Shown: piece by piece, positions 1 to 6,027 of the stretch | Layout of the letters: every line of letters begins with the position of its first letter | How positions within the stretch are numbered: the stretch's first letter is position 1 | NCBI GenBank assembly: GCA_014796735.1 | Contig: JAAVIG010000049.1 | Location: 1 to 9,888, forward strand | DNA: 9,888 bases | Direction: 5' to 3' | Source of the DNA: Oscillospiraceae bacterium | GTDB taxonomy: Bacteria; Bacillota; Clostridia; Oscillospirales; Ruminococcaceae | The notes under the pieces: generated by a model | The model's database searches: none | Told to the model about the DNA's origin: nothing | The model's input: only the letters and a program-made list of their open reading frames with translations | Program-made: the position numbers and the translations under genes

Positions 1-1645
1 CTATTCCCGCCGCCTGTCCGTCGTCAAGCACTATTATCTTATCCGCGTGCTTAACGCTGGAGGCTCTTTGAGATACTATAAACACGGTGCTTTCGGAAAT
101 ATCTCTTGCCAGAGCCGTTCTTAACGCCGCGTCGGTGGCAAAGTCCAGCGCGGAGGAGGAATCGTCCAATATGATTATTTCGGGCTTCATCACCACCGCT
201 CTTGCAATGGTGAGCCTTTGCCTTTGTCCTCCCGAAAAGTTTCTTCCTCCCTGTTCAACGACCGAATCTAAACCGTCGGGAAGCTTCCTTACAAATTCCG
301 CCGCCTGCGCCGTTTCAAGCGCAGCCCATATTTCCTCGTCGGCGGCGTTTTCTTTGCCCCACTTCATATTTGAACGTATCGTACCCTTGAACAGCACCGC
401 GCGCTGCGGTACTATGCCTATTTTTTCCCTGAGCTGACTTAAGGGATATTTTCTTACGTCCGCCCCGTCTATCAGCAGTTCGCCCTCGGTAATATCGTAA
501 AAACGGGGAATAAGATTTACCAACGTGCTTTTGCCCGAGCCTGTACCGCCCACAATTCCCACCGTTTCACCCCTTTTTACCGAAAGGGTGATATTTTCAA
601 GCGTGGGCTTATCCTTGTGATAAGCGAAGGTGACATTTTTCAGCTCAACGGCAGCCGCGCCGTTCACCGGCGTTTGCAGCACATTTCCCTCATCGGTCAC
701 GGAGGGAGCTATTTCAAAAACATCGTTTATCCTTGACGCGCTGGCGCTTGCCTTGGTCAGGATTATAATAAGATTAGCCACAACGATAAGAGCAAGCAGT
801 ATCTGGTTCATATAGTTCACAAGCGCGATAAGCTCGCCCTGCGTAATCGCTCCGCTGTCCACCGAGCCGCCGCCGAACCACAGTATAGCGGCTATGGCAA
901 GGTTGACTACCGCAAAGGTAAGGGGGTTAAGCAATGCGGAAACTCTTCCCGCTCTTACCTGCGCCTTAAGCAGCTCTCCCGTTTCACCGTCAAAATCCTC
1001 TTTTTCGTTCTTCTGCCTTGCGAACGCCCTTATCACCCTTACTCCCGAAAGATTTTCTCGGGTCAGCAGGGAAACCTTGTCCAGCCTTGACTGTATAAGC
1101 TTATATTTTGGTATCGTATTTGACATTATAAGATAGATAATAAGCCCGATAACAGGCGCGGCAATGCCGAATATCAAGGTAAGTGAGGGGCTTATGGTAA
1201 GGCACATCACGATAGAGCCGATAACGATAAAGGGGCTTCTCAGAAACAGCCTTAAAAACATATTTACGCCCGTCTGCGCCTGATTTATATCGTTCGTTAC
1301 TCTTGTTATCATGGTAGGCGCGCCTATTTTATCTATTTCGGCGTGAGAAAGTGTATTTAAGTGTCTGTAAAAATCGCGACGCAGAGCCGTACCGAACCCC
1401 AGTGCCGCCTTTGCCGCAAAATACTGCGCCGTTATCGCCGCCGCAAGTCCCAATACACCCAAAAGCACCAGCACAAGCCCCATTTTGTAAATGTAGCCCT
1501 CGTCTCGGTTTTTTACACCGATGTCGATAATGTTTGCCATAACAATAGGCACCGCCAGCTCGAAGCTTGCTTCAAGAAATTTAAACAGCGGCGCGATAAT
1601 GCTCTGAGGTATATAGCCCTTTAAATATTTTAAAAGCTTAAACAT
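1..1645 (-). CDS. ABC exporter subunit (permease fused to ATPase), partial, degenerate-site type
   Basis: Type-I ABC exporter half-transporter. An N-terminal six-helix membrane domain (about residues 1-325) is fused to a nucleotide-binding domain, and 548 residues are present before the left edge cuts off the C-terminus. I read the frame through without a stop. Motifs seen: Walker A GGTGSGKST at 366-374 (Lys372), Q-loop Gln414, ABC signature FSGGQ at 470-474, Walker B IIILDD at 490-495, D-loop SALD at 498-501 and switch loop VSQRA at 524-528. The residue after the Walker B Asp is Asp495, not the catalytic Glu, and the switch position is Gln526, not His. Both changes are known in the degenerate-site subunit of heterodimeric exporters such as TM287/288. 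By inference it pairs with a second ABC subunit, probably encoded just beyond base 1. The substrate cannot be told. The start is ATG 1643-1645, with AAAAGGAA about 12 nt upstream. Confidence 0.93.
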   Translation of the reverse strand, partial: MFKLLKYLKGYIPQSIIAPLFKFLEASFELAVPIVMANIIDIGVKNRDEGYIYKMGLVLVLLGVLGLAAAITAQYFAAKAALGFGTALRRDFYRHLNTLSHAEIDKIGAPTMITRVTNDINQAQTGVNMFLRLFLRSPFIVIGSIVMCLTISPSLTLIFGIAAPVIGLIIYLIMSNTIPKYKLIQSRLDKVSLLTRENLSGVRVIRAFARQKNEKEDFDGETGELLKAQVRAGRVSALLNPLTFAVVNLAIAAILWFGGGSVDSGAITQGELIALVNYMNQILLALIVVANLIIILTKASASASRINDVFEIAPSVTDEGNVLQTPVNGAAAVELKNVTFAYHKDKPTLENITLSVKRGETVGIVGGTGSGKSTLVNLIPRFYDITEGELLIDGADVRKYPLSQLREKIGIVPQRAVLFKGTIRSNMKWGKENAADEEIWAALETAQAAEFVRKLPDGLDSVVEQGGRNFSGGQRQRLTIARAVVMKPEIIILDDSSSALDFATDAALRTALARDISESTVFIVSQRASSVKHADKIIVLDDGQAAGI

Positions 1646-1689
1646 GTCGGATATTTTTTCCTTTTGTTCTTCAAAAATTTTCTTCTGAT

Positions 1690-1718
1690 ATTGTATCACG
1701 AAAAGGAAAAAAAATCAA
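1690..1718 (-). promoter_or_regulatory. Predicted sigma-A promoter of the ABC exporter gene
   Basis: On the minus strand a TTGATT -35 box (1713-1718) is followed after 17 nt by TACAAT (1690-1695). The -10 is preceded by TG at the extended -10 position (TGATACAAT). Transcription would start near 1683, leaving a leader of about 38 nt before the ATG at 1645. Confidence 0.7.
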
Positions 1719-1730
1719 CAGAATTTTTAG

Positions 1731-1771
1731 GCGGCGGTTCGGGGGCGGACAAAGCCATTTGTCGGCGCCGC
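1731..1771. repeat. GC-rich hairpin between the divergent promoters
   Basis: Outer arms GCGGCG (1731-1736) and CGCCGC (1766-1771) enclose an inner perfect stem GACAAA (1748-1753) / TTTGTC (1758-1763) with a four-base loop. It stands out from AT-rich surroundings. On the plus strand it is followed by TGTTTTTG, so it has a terminator-like look, but no plus-strand gene lies upstream. It sits upstream of both the ABC promoter and the SEDS promoter, so it could be an insulator, an operator, or the remnant of a palindromic repeat. Confidence 0.5.
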
Positions 1772-1819
1772 TGTTTTTGCATTGACGGAATATTTTTTAC
1801 ATAAACTTGACAATATCTA

Positions 1820-1848
1820 TTGAAAAAATTTGCCAAAAAGTATATAAT
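1820..1848 (+). promoter_or_regulatory. Predicted sigma-A promoter of the SEDS-galK operon
   Basis: TTGAAA (1820-1825), a 17-nt spacer, then a perfect TATAAT (1843-1848). The start of transcription would be near 1855, giving a leader of about 150 nt before the ATG at 2007. That leader contains the nested repeats at 1881-1978. A TTGACA at 1807-1812 lies 30 nt from this -10 and is too far away to be its -35 box. Confidence 0.7.
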
Positions 1849-1880
1849 AATAGTAATGAAAAAATAACGAAATTTAAGCT

Positions 1881-1978
1881 TAATACTAATCCCTTTTAAA
1901 ACTGTGGGATTAGTGCTTTGGGTGCAATCCCTTTTTAAACTGTGGGTATTACGTCAGTTTAAAAAGGGATTGGTATAA
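1881..1978. repeat. Nested direct and inverted repeat element in the SEDS leader
   Basis: The ends at 1881-1904 and 1955-1978 are inverted copies of one another, matching at 21 of 24 positions. Inside lies a second forward copy: 1888-1908 and 1926-1946 match at 20 of 21 bases, with core AATCCCTTTTWAAACTGTGGG read as two short blocks. Two hairpins follow. Arms ACTAATCCC (1885-1893) and GGGATTAGT (1906-1914) form the first. A perfect 18-bp stem of 1925-1942 with 1955-1972 (12-nt loop) forms the second. The first forward copy can also pair with the terminal reverse copy, so the leader RNA has two exclusive folds. Neither hairpin is followed by a T-run, so a simple terminator is unlikely. Confidence 0.75.
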
Positions 1979-2006
1979 CGGCTTAATAACTTATATAAGG
2001 ACACAG

Positions 2007-3167
2007 ATGATAAAAAAAGCTTTTAAAATCGCATTGGAATATATAAAGCGGCTGGATAAGGTGCTTATTTTGCTGTGCGTTTCGGCGAGCGTTTTCGGAA
2101 TAATCCTGCTGTACAGCATGTATGTAAGCGATTTTGCCTCGGTAAGCGCGGGCTATTACAAGACCCAGATCACCGCCCTTTGCATAGGCGTTGCCGCAAT
2201 GCTGGCGGTAGCCGCCATAAATTACAGATTTATCTCAAAAATATGGTTTATATACGCCCCGGTGGCTTTAATACTTACCCTGCTGCTTTTTACAAGCTTG
2301 GGGCAGGGCGTGGACGGCGCCGACGACATAGGCTGGCTCAAGGTGGGCAGCTTTACCATCCAGCCCTCGGAGCTGCTTAAGGACGCGTTTATAATGACCT
2401 TTGCCACACACCTTTACAAGGTAGGCAAAAACATGAACAGGCTTCCTCACTTTATTTTGCTTTGCGTTCACGGCATGATCCCCGTGGGGCTTATTTCCTT
2501 GCAGGGCGACGACGGAACGGCGCTGGTGTTTTTGTTTATTTTTGTGGTAATGCTGATAGTGGCGGGCTTAAGCTGGAAGTATATCCTTTTGGGCTGCGCG
2601 GCGGTGCCCGCGGCGGTGTATTTTGCGTGGAACTATTTGATGCAGCCGCACCACAAGGCGCGCTTTCTCGTTTTGTTTGACGCGGAAATGCAGCAGAACG
2701 AAATACAGGGTATCTGGTATCAGCAGTATTGGGGCAGGATAGCCTTGGGAAGCGGAAAGCTTACGGGAGTGGGCTTGTTTGCCGACAAGGGAGATTACGT
2801 TTACACATCCTTTATACACAACGACTTTATATACGCCTTTATAGGCAACGCGCTGGGCTTTGTGGGCTGTATCGGCACGATAGCGGTGCTGATGATGATA
2901 TGTATGAAAATATACATGAACAGCGTGCAGGCAAAGGACCTTCTGGGAAAATACATTTGTATCGGCGTTTTTTCAATGGTCATGATACACGCGGTCTTAA
3001 ATATAGGAATGGTACTGGCGGTACTGCCCGTTATCGGAATCCCGCTGCCGTTCATAAGCGCGGGAGGCACCTCCACCGTGTCGCTTTATGTGGCTATGGG
3101 CTTGGTGCTCAGCGTTTACGGACACCGCGAGCGAAAGTATCATTTGTTTTACACCGAAAAAGAATGA
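2007..3167 (+). CDS. SEDS-family peptidoglycan polymerase-like protein (FtsW/RodA/SpoVE)
   Basis: Polytopic membrane protein of 386 residues, the usual SEDS length, with about ten hydrophobic segments. Family members polymerise lipid II into glycan strands together with a class B penicillin-binding protein. Seen: GWLKVG and QPSE in the loop after helix 3 (Trp110, Gln119-Glu122), QGDDGTAL at 166-173 in place of the usual QPDLGTAL, the catalytic-loop segment HNDFIYA with Asp273 at the position of the essential Asp, and PFISAGGTS at 348-356 near the C-terminus. The acidic pair that normally follows the Asp loop (EE before L/F-G) is Asn281-Ala282. The start is ATG with AAGGA at 1997-2001. galK follows after 39 nt. 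No partner PBP lies in the window, so elongation, division or sporulation role cannot be assigned. Confidence 0.88.
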   Translation: MIKKAFKIALEYIKRLDKVLILLCVSASVFGIILLYSMYVSDFASVSAGYYKTQITALCIGVAAMLAVAAINYRFISKIWFIYAPVALILTLLLFTSLGQGVDGADDIGWLKVGSFTIQPSELLKDAFIMTFATHLYKVGKNMNRLPHFILLCVHGMIPVGLISLQGDDGTALVFLFIFVVMLIVAGLSWKYILLGCAAVPAAVYFAWNYLMQPHHKARFLVLFDAEMQQNEIQGIWYQQYWGRIALGSGKLTGVGLFADKGDYVYTSFIHNDFIYAFIGNALGFVGCIGTIAVLMMICMKIYMNSVQAKDLLGKYICIGVFSMVMIHAVLNIGMVLAVLPVIGIPLPFISAGGTSTVSLYVAMGLVLSVYGHRERKYHLFYTEKE

Positions 3168-3206
3168 GCAAATTATAAATAAACCAAAAAGAAAGGAAAA
3201 ACCAAG

Positions 3207-4481
3207 ATGTCAAAACCCGTTTCAATCACCGAGCTGTATCAGCCGAAGGAAATGCAGAATCAAAGGGAGCGTTATAAAAACGCAATTGAGAGCTACAAAA
3301 AATATTTCGGCGGTATAGGCGGCGGCTTTCGTCTGTTTTCCGCGCCGGGCAGAACCGAGGTAGGCGGAAATCACACCGACCATAACCACGGAAAGGTTCT
3401 TGCGGCAAGCGTTAATCTTGACGTTATCGCCGTTGTCGAGCCTATGGACATTCCCAAAATAGCCTTGAAAAGCGAGGGCTTCAAGGAAAGCGTCATCGAT
3501 ATAAACGACCTTGAGGTAAAGGAAAGCGAAAAGAACACCGCCGACGCGCTTATAAGAGGCGTTGCGGCGGGCTTTAAGAAAAGCGGTTATCAGATAGGCG
3601 GCTTTAAGGCGTACACCACCACCAACGTGTTAAAGGGCAGCGGCTTAAGCTCCTCCGCCGCGTTTGAGGTACTTATCGGCAATATTTTAAGCTCTCTTTA
3701 TAACAACGGCGGCATAGGCGATATAAAGATCGCCCAGATAGCTCAGTACGCGGAAAACGAGTATTTCGGAAAGCCTAGCGGCTTGATGGATCAAATGGCG
3801 TCCTCCGTAGGCGGCTTTGTGGCAATTGACTTTAAGGACACCGAAAGCCCTATCATAGAAAAGATAGACGTTGATTTTGCTTCATTTGGCCACGCCCTTT
3901 GCATTATCGACACCAAGGGCGATCACGCCAACCTTACCCCCGATTACGCCGCTATACCGGGCGAGATGAAGGCGGTGGCACAGCATTTCTTTGTTGATCA
4001 CCTCCGTCAGGTATGCCGCGAGGACATTATGCTGAATATAGATATTCTGCGGTCGGAATTCGGCGACAGGGCGGTGCTTCGTTCGCTTCACTTCTTTGAC
4101 GAAAACGAACGTGTGGATAAATTAGTACATGCTCTTAAATCAAACGACTTCAACGCGTTTCTGGATTCTATCAAGGAAAGCGGAAACAGCTCCTATAAGT
4201 ATCTTCAGAACGTATTCTCCGCCAATGATGTAAAAAATCAGGGGCTTGGCATCGGATTAAACGTTGCGGAAGACGTGCTTAAGCGCAAGGGGGCTTCGCG
4301 CGTACACGGCGGCGGCTTTGCGGGCACTATTCAGGCGTTTGTTCCCATGGAAATGCTGAAAGAATTTAAAATGTGCCTTGAAAAGGTGTTCGGCGGCGGA
4401 AGCTGCCATGTTCTCGGGATCAGAAGATTCGGCGGCACGGAAGTGGATAAAGAAAGCCTCAAAGAGGAGCAGGCTGAATAA
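3207..4481 (+). CDS. galK: Galactokinase-family GHMP sugar kinase
   Basis: Cytoplasmic GHMP-superfamily kinase of 424 residues. Family members phosphorylate galactose at C1 with ATP, the entry step of the Leloir pathway. Seen in order: the galactokinase signature region PGRTEVGGNHTDHNHGKVL at 47-65, the phosphate-binding loop GSGLSSSAA at 144-152, GLMDQ at 192-196 with the predicted catalytic base Asp195, and the C-terminal HGGGFAGT at 367-374. The signature differs from the classical GEHTDY form: Asn55 stands where the sugar-contacting Glu normally is, and His59 replaces Tyr. The protein is about 35 residues longer than the E. coli type. I know this form from Firmicutes genomes, where it is usually annotated galactokinase. 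The specific sugar is therefore less certain than the family. The start ATG is preceded by AAAGGAAA. No galT, galE or sugar transporter is nearby. Confidence 0.82.
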   Translation: MSKPVSITELYQPKEMQNQRERYKNAIESYKKYFGGIGGGFRLFSAPGRTEVGGNHTDHNHGKVLAASVNLDVIAVVEPMDIPKIALKSEGFKESVIDINDLEVKESEKNTADALIRGVAAGFKKSGYQIGGFKAYTTTNVLKGSGLSSSAAFEVLIGNILSSLYNNGGIGDIKIAQIAQYAENEYFGKPSGLMDQMASSVGGFVAIDFKDTESPIIEKIDVDFASFGHALCIIDTKGDHANLTPDYAAIPGEMKAVAQHFFVDHLRQVCREDIMLNIDILRSEFGDRAVLRSLHFFDENERVDKLVHALKSNDFNAFLDSIKESGNSSYKYLQNVFSANDVKNQGLGIGLNVAEDVLKRKGASRVHGGGFAGTIQAFVPMEMLKEFKMCLEKVFGGGSCHVLGIRRFGGTEVDKESLKEEQAE

Positions 4482-4485
4482 TAAA

Positions 4486-4510
4486 ACAGCACCGCTTTTT
4501 GCGGTGCTGT
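4486..4510. terminator. Shared hairpin terminator between convergent galK and hflX
   Basis: Perfect 10-bp stem ACAGCACCGC (4486-4495) / GCGGTGCTGT (4501-4510) with a TTTTT loop, starting 4 nt after the galK stop and ending 20 nt before the hflX stop. Read on the minus strand the hairpin is followed by TTTATTATT, a fair U-rich tail for hflX. On the plus strand the tail is AAAAATATTTT, weaker for galK. It probably works in both directions. Confidence 0.8.
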
Positions 4511-4530
4511 AAAAATATTTTCTCGGTAAG

Positions 4531-5778
4531 CTATTTTTTCTCAAAGGGCTCCAGTTCTTTCAGGATCGCAATATCCGCCAAAGCGTCGACCTCGATACCG
4601 TTCTCCTTGTACTCCTCGGAAAAAACCTTTCCCTTTTCCCTTATTTTAGCGGTAAGCCCGCCTTTATCATAGGGCAGCAAAAGCTTTACCCTTTTTGAGC
4701 TTTCGGGAAGATTTTCGGATATTGCCTTTAACAGCCTGTCAAACCCCTCTCCTGTTTTGGCGCATATCTTAACGGTGTCCTTGCTTTCGGGAATGCTGTT
4801 CTCCAAAAGATCGCACTTGTTAAGCACGTTTACAACGGGAATTTCTCCGCAGCCAAGCTCCGCTAAAAGCCTGCTTGTGGTCTCCGCCTTTTCCGCCGCC
4901 TCGCTGTCGCTTATATCGCATACATGCAGTATAATGTCGGCGCTTGCGGCTTCCTCCAAGGTTGATTTAAAGGCTTCGACAAGATTGTGGGGCAGTCGGC
5001 GGATAAGTCCTACCGTGTCTATCACCAGAACCGTCCTGCCGTCGGGCAGCTCGATACCTCTTGAAGTAAGATCAAGTGTTGCGAAAAGCTTATCCTCCGC
5101 CAACACGTTGGCGCCCGTAAGATTGTTGAGCAGGGTGGATTTTCCCGCGTTGGTGTACCCTACGATAGCGGCTGTTAGCACATTGTCCTTTTTCCGTCTT
5201 GAACGTGAAAAGCCGCGTCTTTTTTCAAGCTCCTTAAGGTTTTCCTCAAGCTTGTTTATCCTGCTTCTTATGTGACGGCGGTCTGTTTCAAGCTTTGTTT
5301 CGCCGGGACCTCGGGTTCCTATACCGCCTCCGAGCCTTGACATGGAAGCGCCTATTCCCGCAAGCCGCGGCAGACGGTATTTTAACTGCGCCAGCTCGAC
5401 TTGCAGCTTGCCCTCATTTGAAACGGCTCTGCCCGCGAAGATGTCCAAGATAAGCATGGTTCTGTCAATAACTCGTACGTTGACGATCTTTTCTATATTT
5501 CTTATCTGACTTGCCGTTAATTCGCAGTCAAATATTATCAGATCGGCTTCAAGCTGTTCGGTGAGGTCTCTTAATTCCTCGATCTTACCCTCGCCGAGCA
5601 CGGTGGCAGGCTCAGGAGCGGGACGCTTCTGCACCACCTGAGCGACAACGGTCGCCCCCGCGGTTTTTGCCAGCTCTTCAAGCTCCTTCATGGACGATTC
5701 GCAGTCAAATTCACCGCAGTCGGCGGCGGCAAGGATAGCTTTTGTTATTATTTCATTTGTAATATTATTTTCAGTCAT
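4531..5778 (-). CDS. hflX: Ribosome-associated GTPase HflX
   Basis: GTPase of 415 residues that in characterised bacteria binds the 50S subunit and splits stalled or hibernating 70S ribosomes. Seen: the N-terminal HflX domain with PATVLGEGKIEEL, the family hallmark GGIGTRGPGETKLETDRR, a coiled-coil-like charged linker, then the G domain. The G domain has P-loop GYTNAGKST at 207-215 (Lys213), G3 DTVGLIRRLPH from Asp254, G4 NKCD at 320-323 and G5 CAKTGEG. All are canonical. I place the start at ATG 5776-5778 because GGAGG lies 5 nt upstream. A longer in-frame version from TTG at 5788-5790 would begin inside that Shine-Dalgarno. The gene faces galK and diverges from nadB. Its upstream region shows two candidate promoters and a possible leader mini-ORF. 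Confidence 0.97.
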   Translation of the reverse strand: MTENNITNEIITKAILAAADCGEFDCESSMKELEELAKTAGATVVAQVVQKRPAPEPATVLGEGKIEELRDLTEQLEADLIIFDCELTASQIRNIEKIVNVRVIDRTMLILDIFAGRAVSNEGKLQVELAQLKYRLPRLAGIGASMSRLGGGIGTRGPGETKLETDRRHIRSRINKLEENLKELEKRRGFSRSRRKKDNVLTAAIVGYTNAGKSTLLNNLTGANVLAEDKLFATLDLTSRGIELPDGRTVLVIDTVGLIRRLPHNLVEAFKSTLEEAASADIILHVCDISDSEAAEKAETTSRLLAELGCGEIPVVNVLNKCDLLENSIPESKDTVKICAKTGEGFDRLLKAISENLPESSKRVKLLLPYDKGGLTAKIREKGKVFSEEYKENGIEVDALADIAILKELEPFEKK

Positions 5779-5817
5779 ATATACCTCCAAAGGATTATTA
5801 TTATTTTTCTTATGTCG

Positions 5818-5863
5818 GCATATTTGAAAAAGCTGAAATAATTATAAATTTTCTCAAATATGC
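5818..5863 (-). promoter_or_regulatory. Stem-loop in the hflX upstream region
   Basis: GCATATTTGA (5854-5863 on the minus strand) is perfectly repeated in inverse at 5818-5827. As RNA the pairing extends through one G-U and three A-U pairs to a stem of about 14 bp with an 18-nt AU-rich loop. No U-run follows, so it is not an intrinsic terminator. It also overlaps the proximal hflX promoter, so it could equally be a DNA operator. Confidence 0.5.
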
Positions 5864-5868
5864 GTAAA
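5841..5868 (-). promoter_or_regulatory. Predicted proximal hflX promoter
   Basis: On the minus strand TTTACG (5863-5868) is followed after 16 nt by a perfect TATAAT (5841-5846). The start would be near 5834, about 55 nt before the hflX ATG. The -35 box is weak, matching the consensus at 4 of 6 positions. Confidence 0.5.
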
Positions 5869-5869
5869 A

Positions 5870-5884
5870 TTATTTAATGATCAT
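5870..5884 (-). CDS. Candidate four-codon leader ORF upstream of hflX
   Basis: ATG ATC ATT AAA TAA (Met-Ile-Ile-Lys) on the minus strand. It is preceded by AAAGGAGGAG (5891-5900), about as strong a Shine-Dalgarno as occurs in this window, at good spacing. It ends 6 nt before the hflX stem-loop. If a transcript starts at the distal promoter near 5901, ribosomes would load at its very 5' end. It is too short for homology to help, and the ribosome binding site is the only positive evidence. Confidence 0.35.
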   Translation of the reverse strand: MIIK

Positions 5885-5907
5885 TTTAATCTCCTCCTTT
5901 GGATAAA

Positions 5908-5935
5908 ATTTTAATCACTTTACGGAAATTCTCAA
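5908..5935 (-). promoter_or_regulatory. Predicted distal hflX promoter
   Basis: On the minus strand TTGAGA (5930-5935), a 16-nt spacer, then TAAAAT (5908-5913). The start would be near 5901, so the hflX leader would be about 120 nt and would include the mini-ORF and the stem-loop. Confidence 0.4.
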
Positions 5936-5964
5936 GAAAATTACCACTTTGCTCAGTCCTTTCT

Positions 5965-5991
5965 AACCGGGGATCGCCCCGTTAATATAAT
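5965..5991 (+). promoter_or_regulatory. GC hairpin next to a -10-like box ahead of nadB
   Basis: AACCGGGG (5965-5972) can pair with CCCCGTT (5977-5983) with a one-base bulge and an ATCG loop. TATAAT follows at 5986-5991, 37 nt before the nadB ATG. No acceptable -35 box lies 16-18 nt upstream of this TATAAT, because the hairpin occupies that place. It may be an activated or repressed promoter, or the TATAAT may be accidental in AT-rich DNA. I see no NiaR-type operator. Confidence 0.3.
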
Positions 5992-6027
5992 TCTCACCTT
6001 ATAAAAGGTAAAAAGGAGATGCTTGCA

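Noticed and set aside
87..1624. Several plus-strand open frames opposite the ABC exporter gene
   Set aside because: The minus-strand frame carries Walker A, signature and Walker B in order with no stop. The plus-strand frames are its shadows and lack ribosome binding sites.
1807..1812. Consensus TTGACA as the -35 box of the SEDS promoter
   Set aside because: It lies 30 nt from the TATAAT at 1843, and no -10-like box occurs at 16-18 nt. TTGAAA at 1820 fits with 17 nt.
1878..1988. GCTTAATA direct repeat at 1878-1885 and 1981-1988 as a target-site duplication of the leader element
   Set aside because: The repeat overlaps the left terminal inverted repeat and does not align symmetrically with the right one. 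An 8-base match in AT-rich DNA is not strong evidence.
1881..2006. Known riboswitch in the SEDS leader
   Set aside because: The block is explained by repeats of a single motif. I see no conserved core of a riboswitch class that I can name.
4757..5275. 172-codon open frame on the plus strand
   Set aside because: It lies wholly antisense to hflX, whose frame has all GTPase motifs. The antisense product is a low-complexity Ser/Leu-rich string with no family resemblance.
5779..5790. In-frame TTG start giving HflX four extra residues
   Set aside because: The TTG overlaps the GGAGG Shine-Dalgarno that fits the ATG at 5776-5778 with 5-nt spacing.
6019..6027. Upstream in-frame ATG for nadB
   Set aside because: It directly abuts the AAGGAG at 6013-6018. 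The ATG at 6028 has proper spacing and gives the usual short NadB N-terminus.
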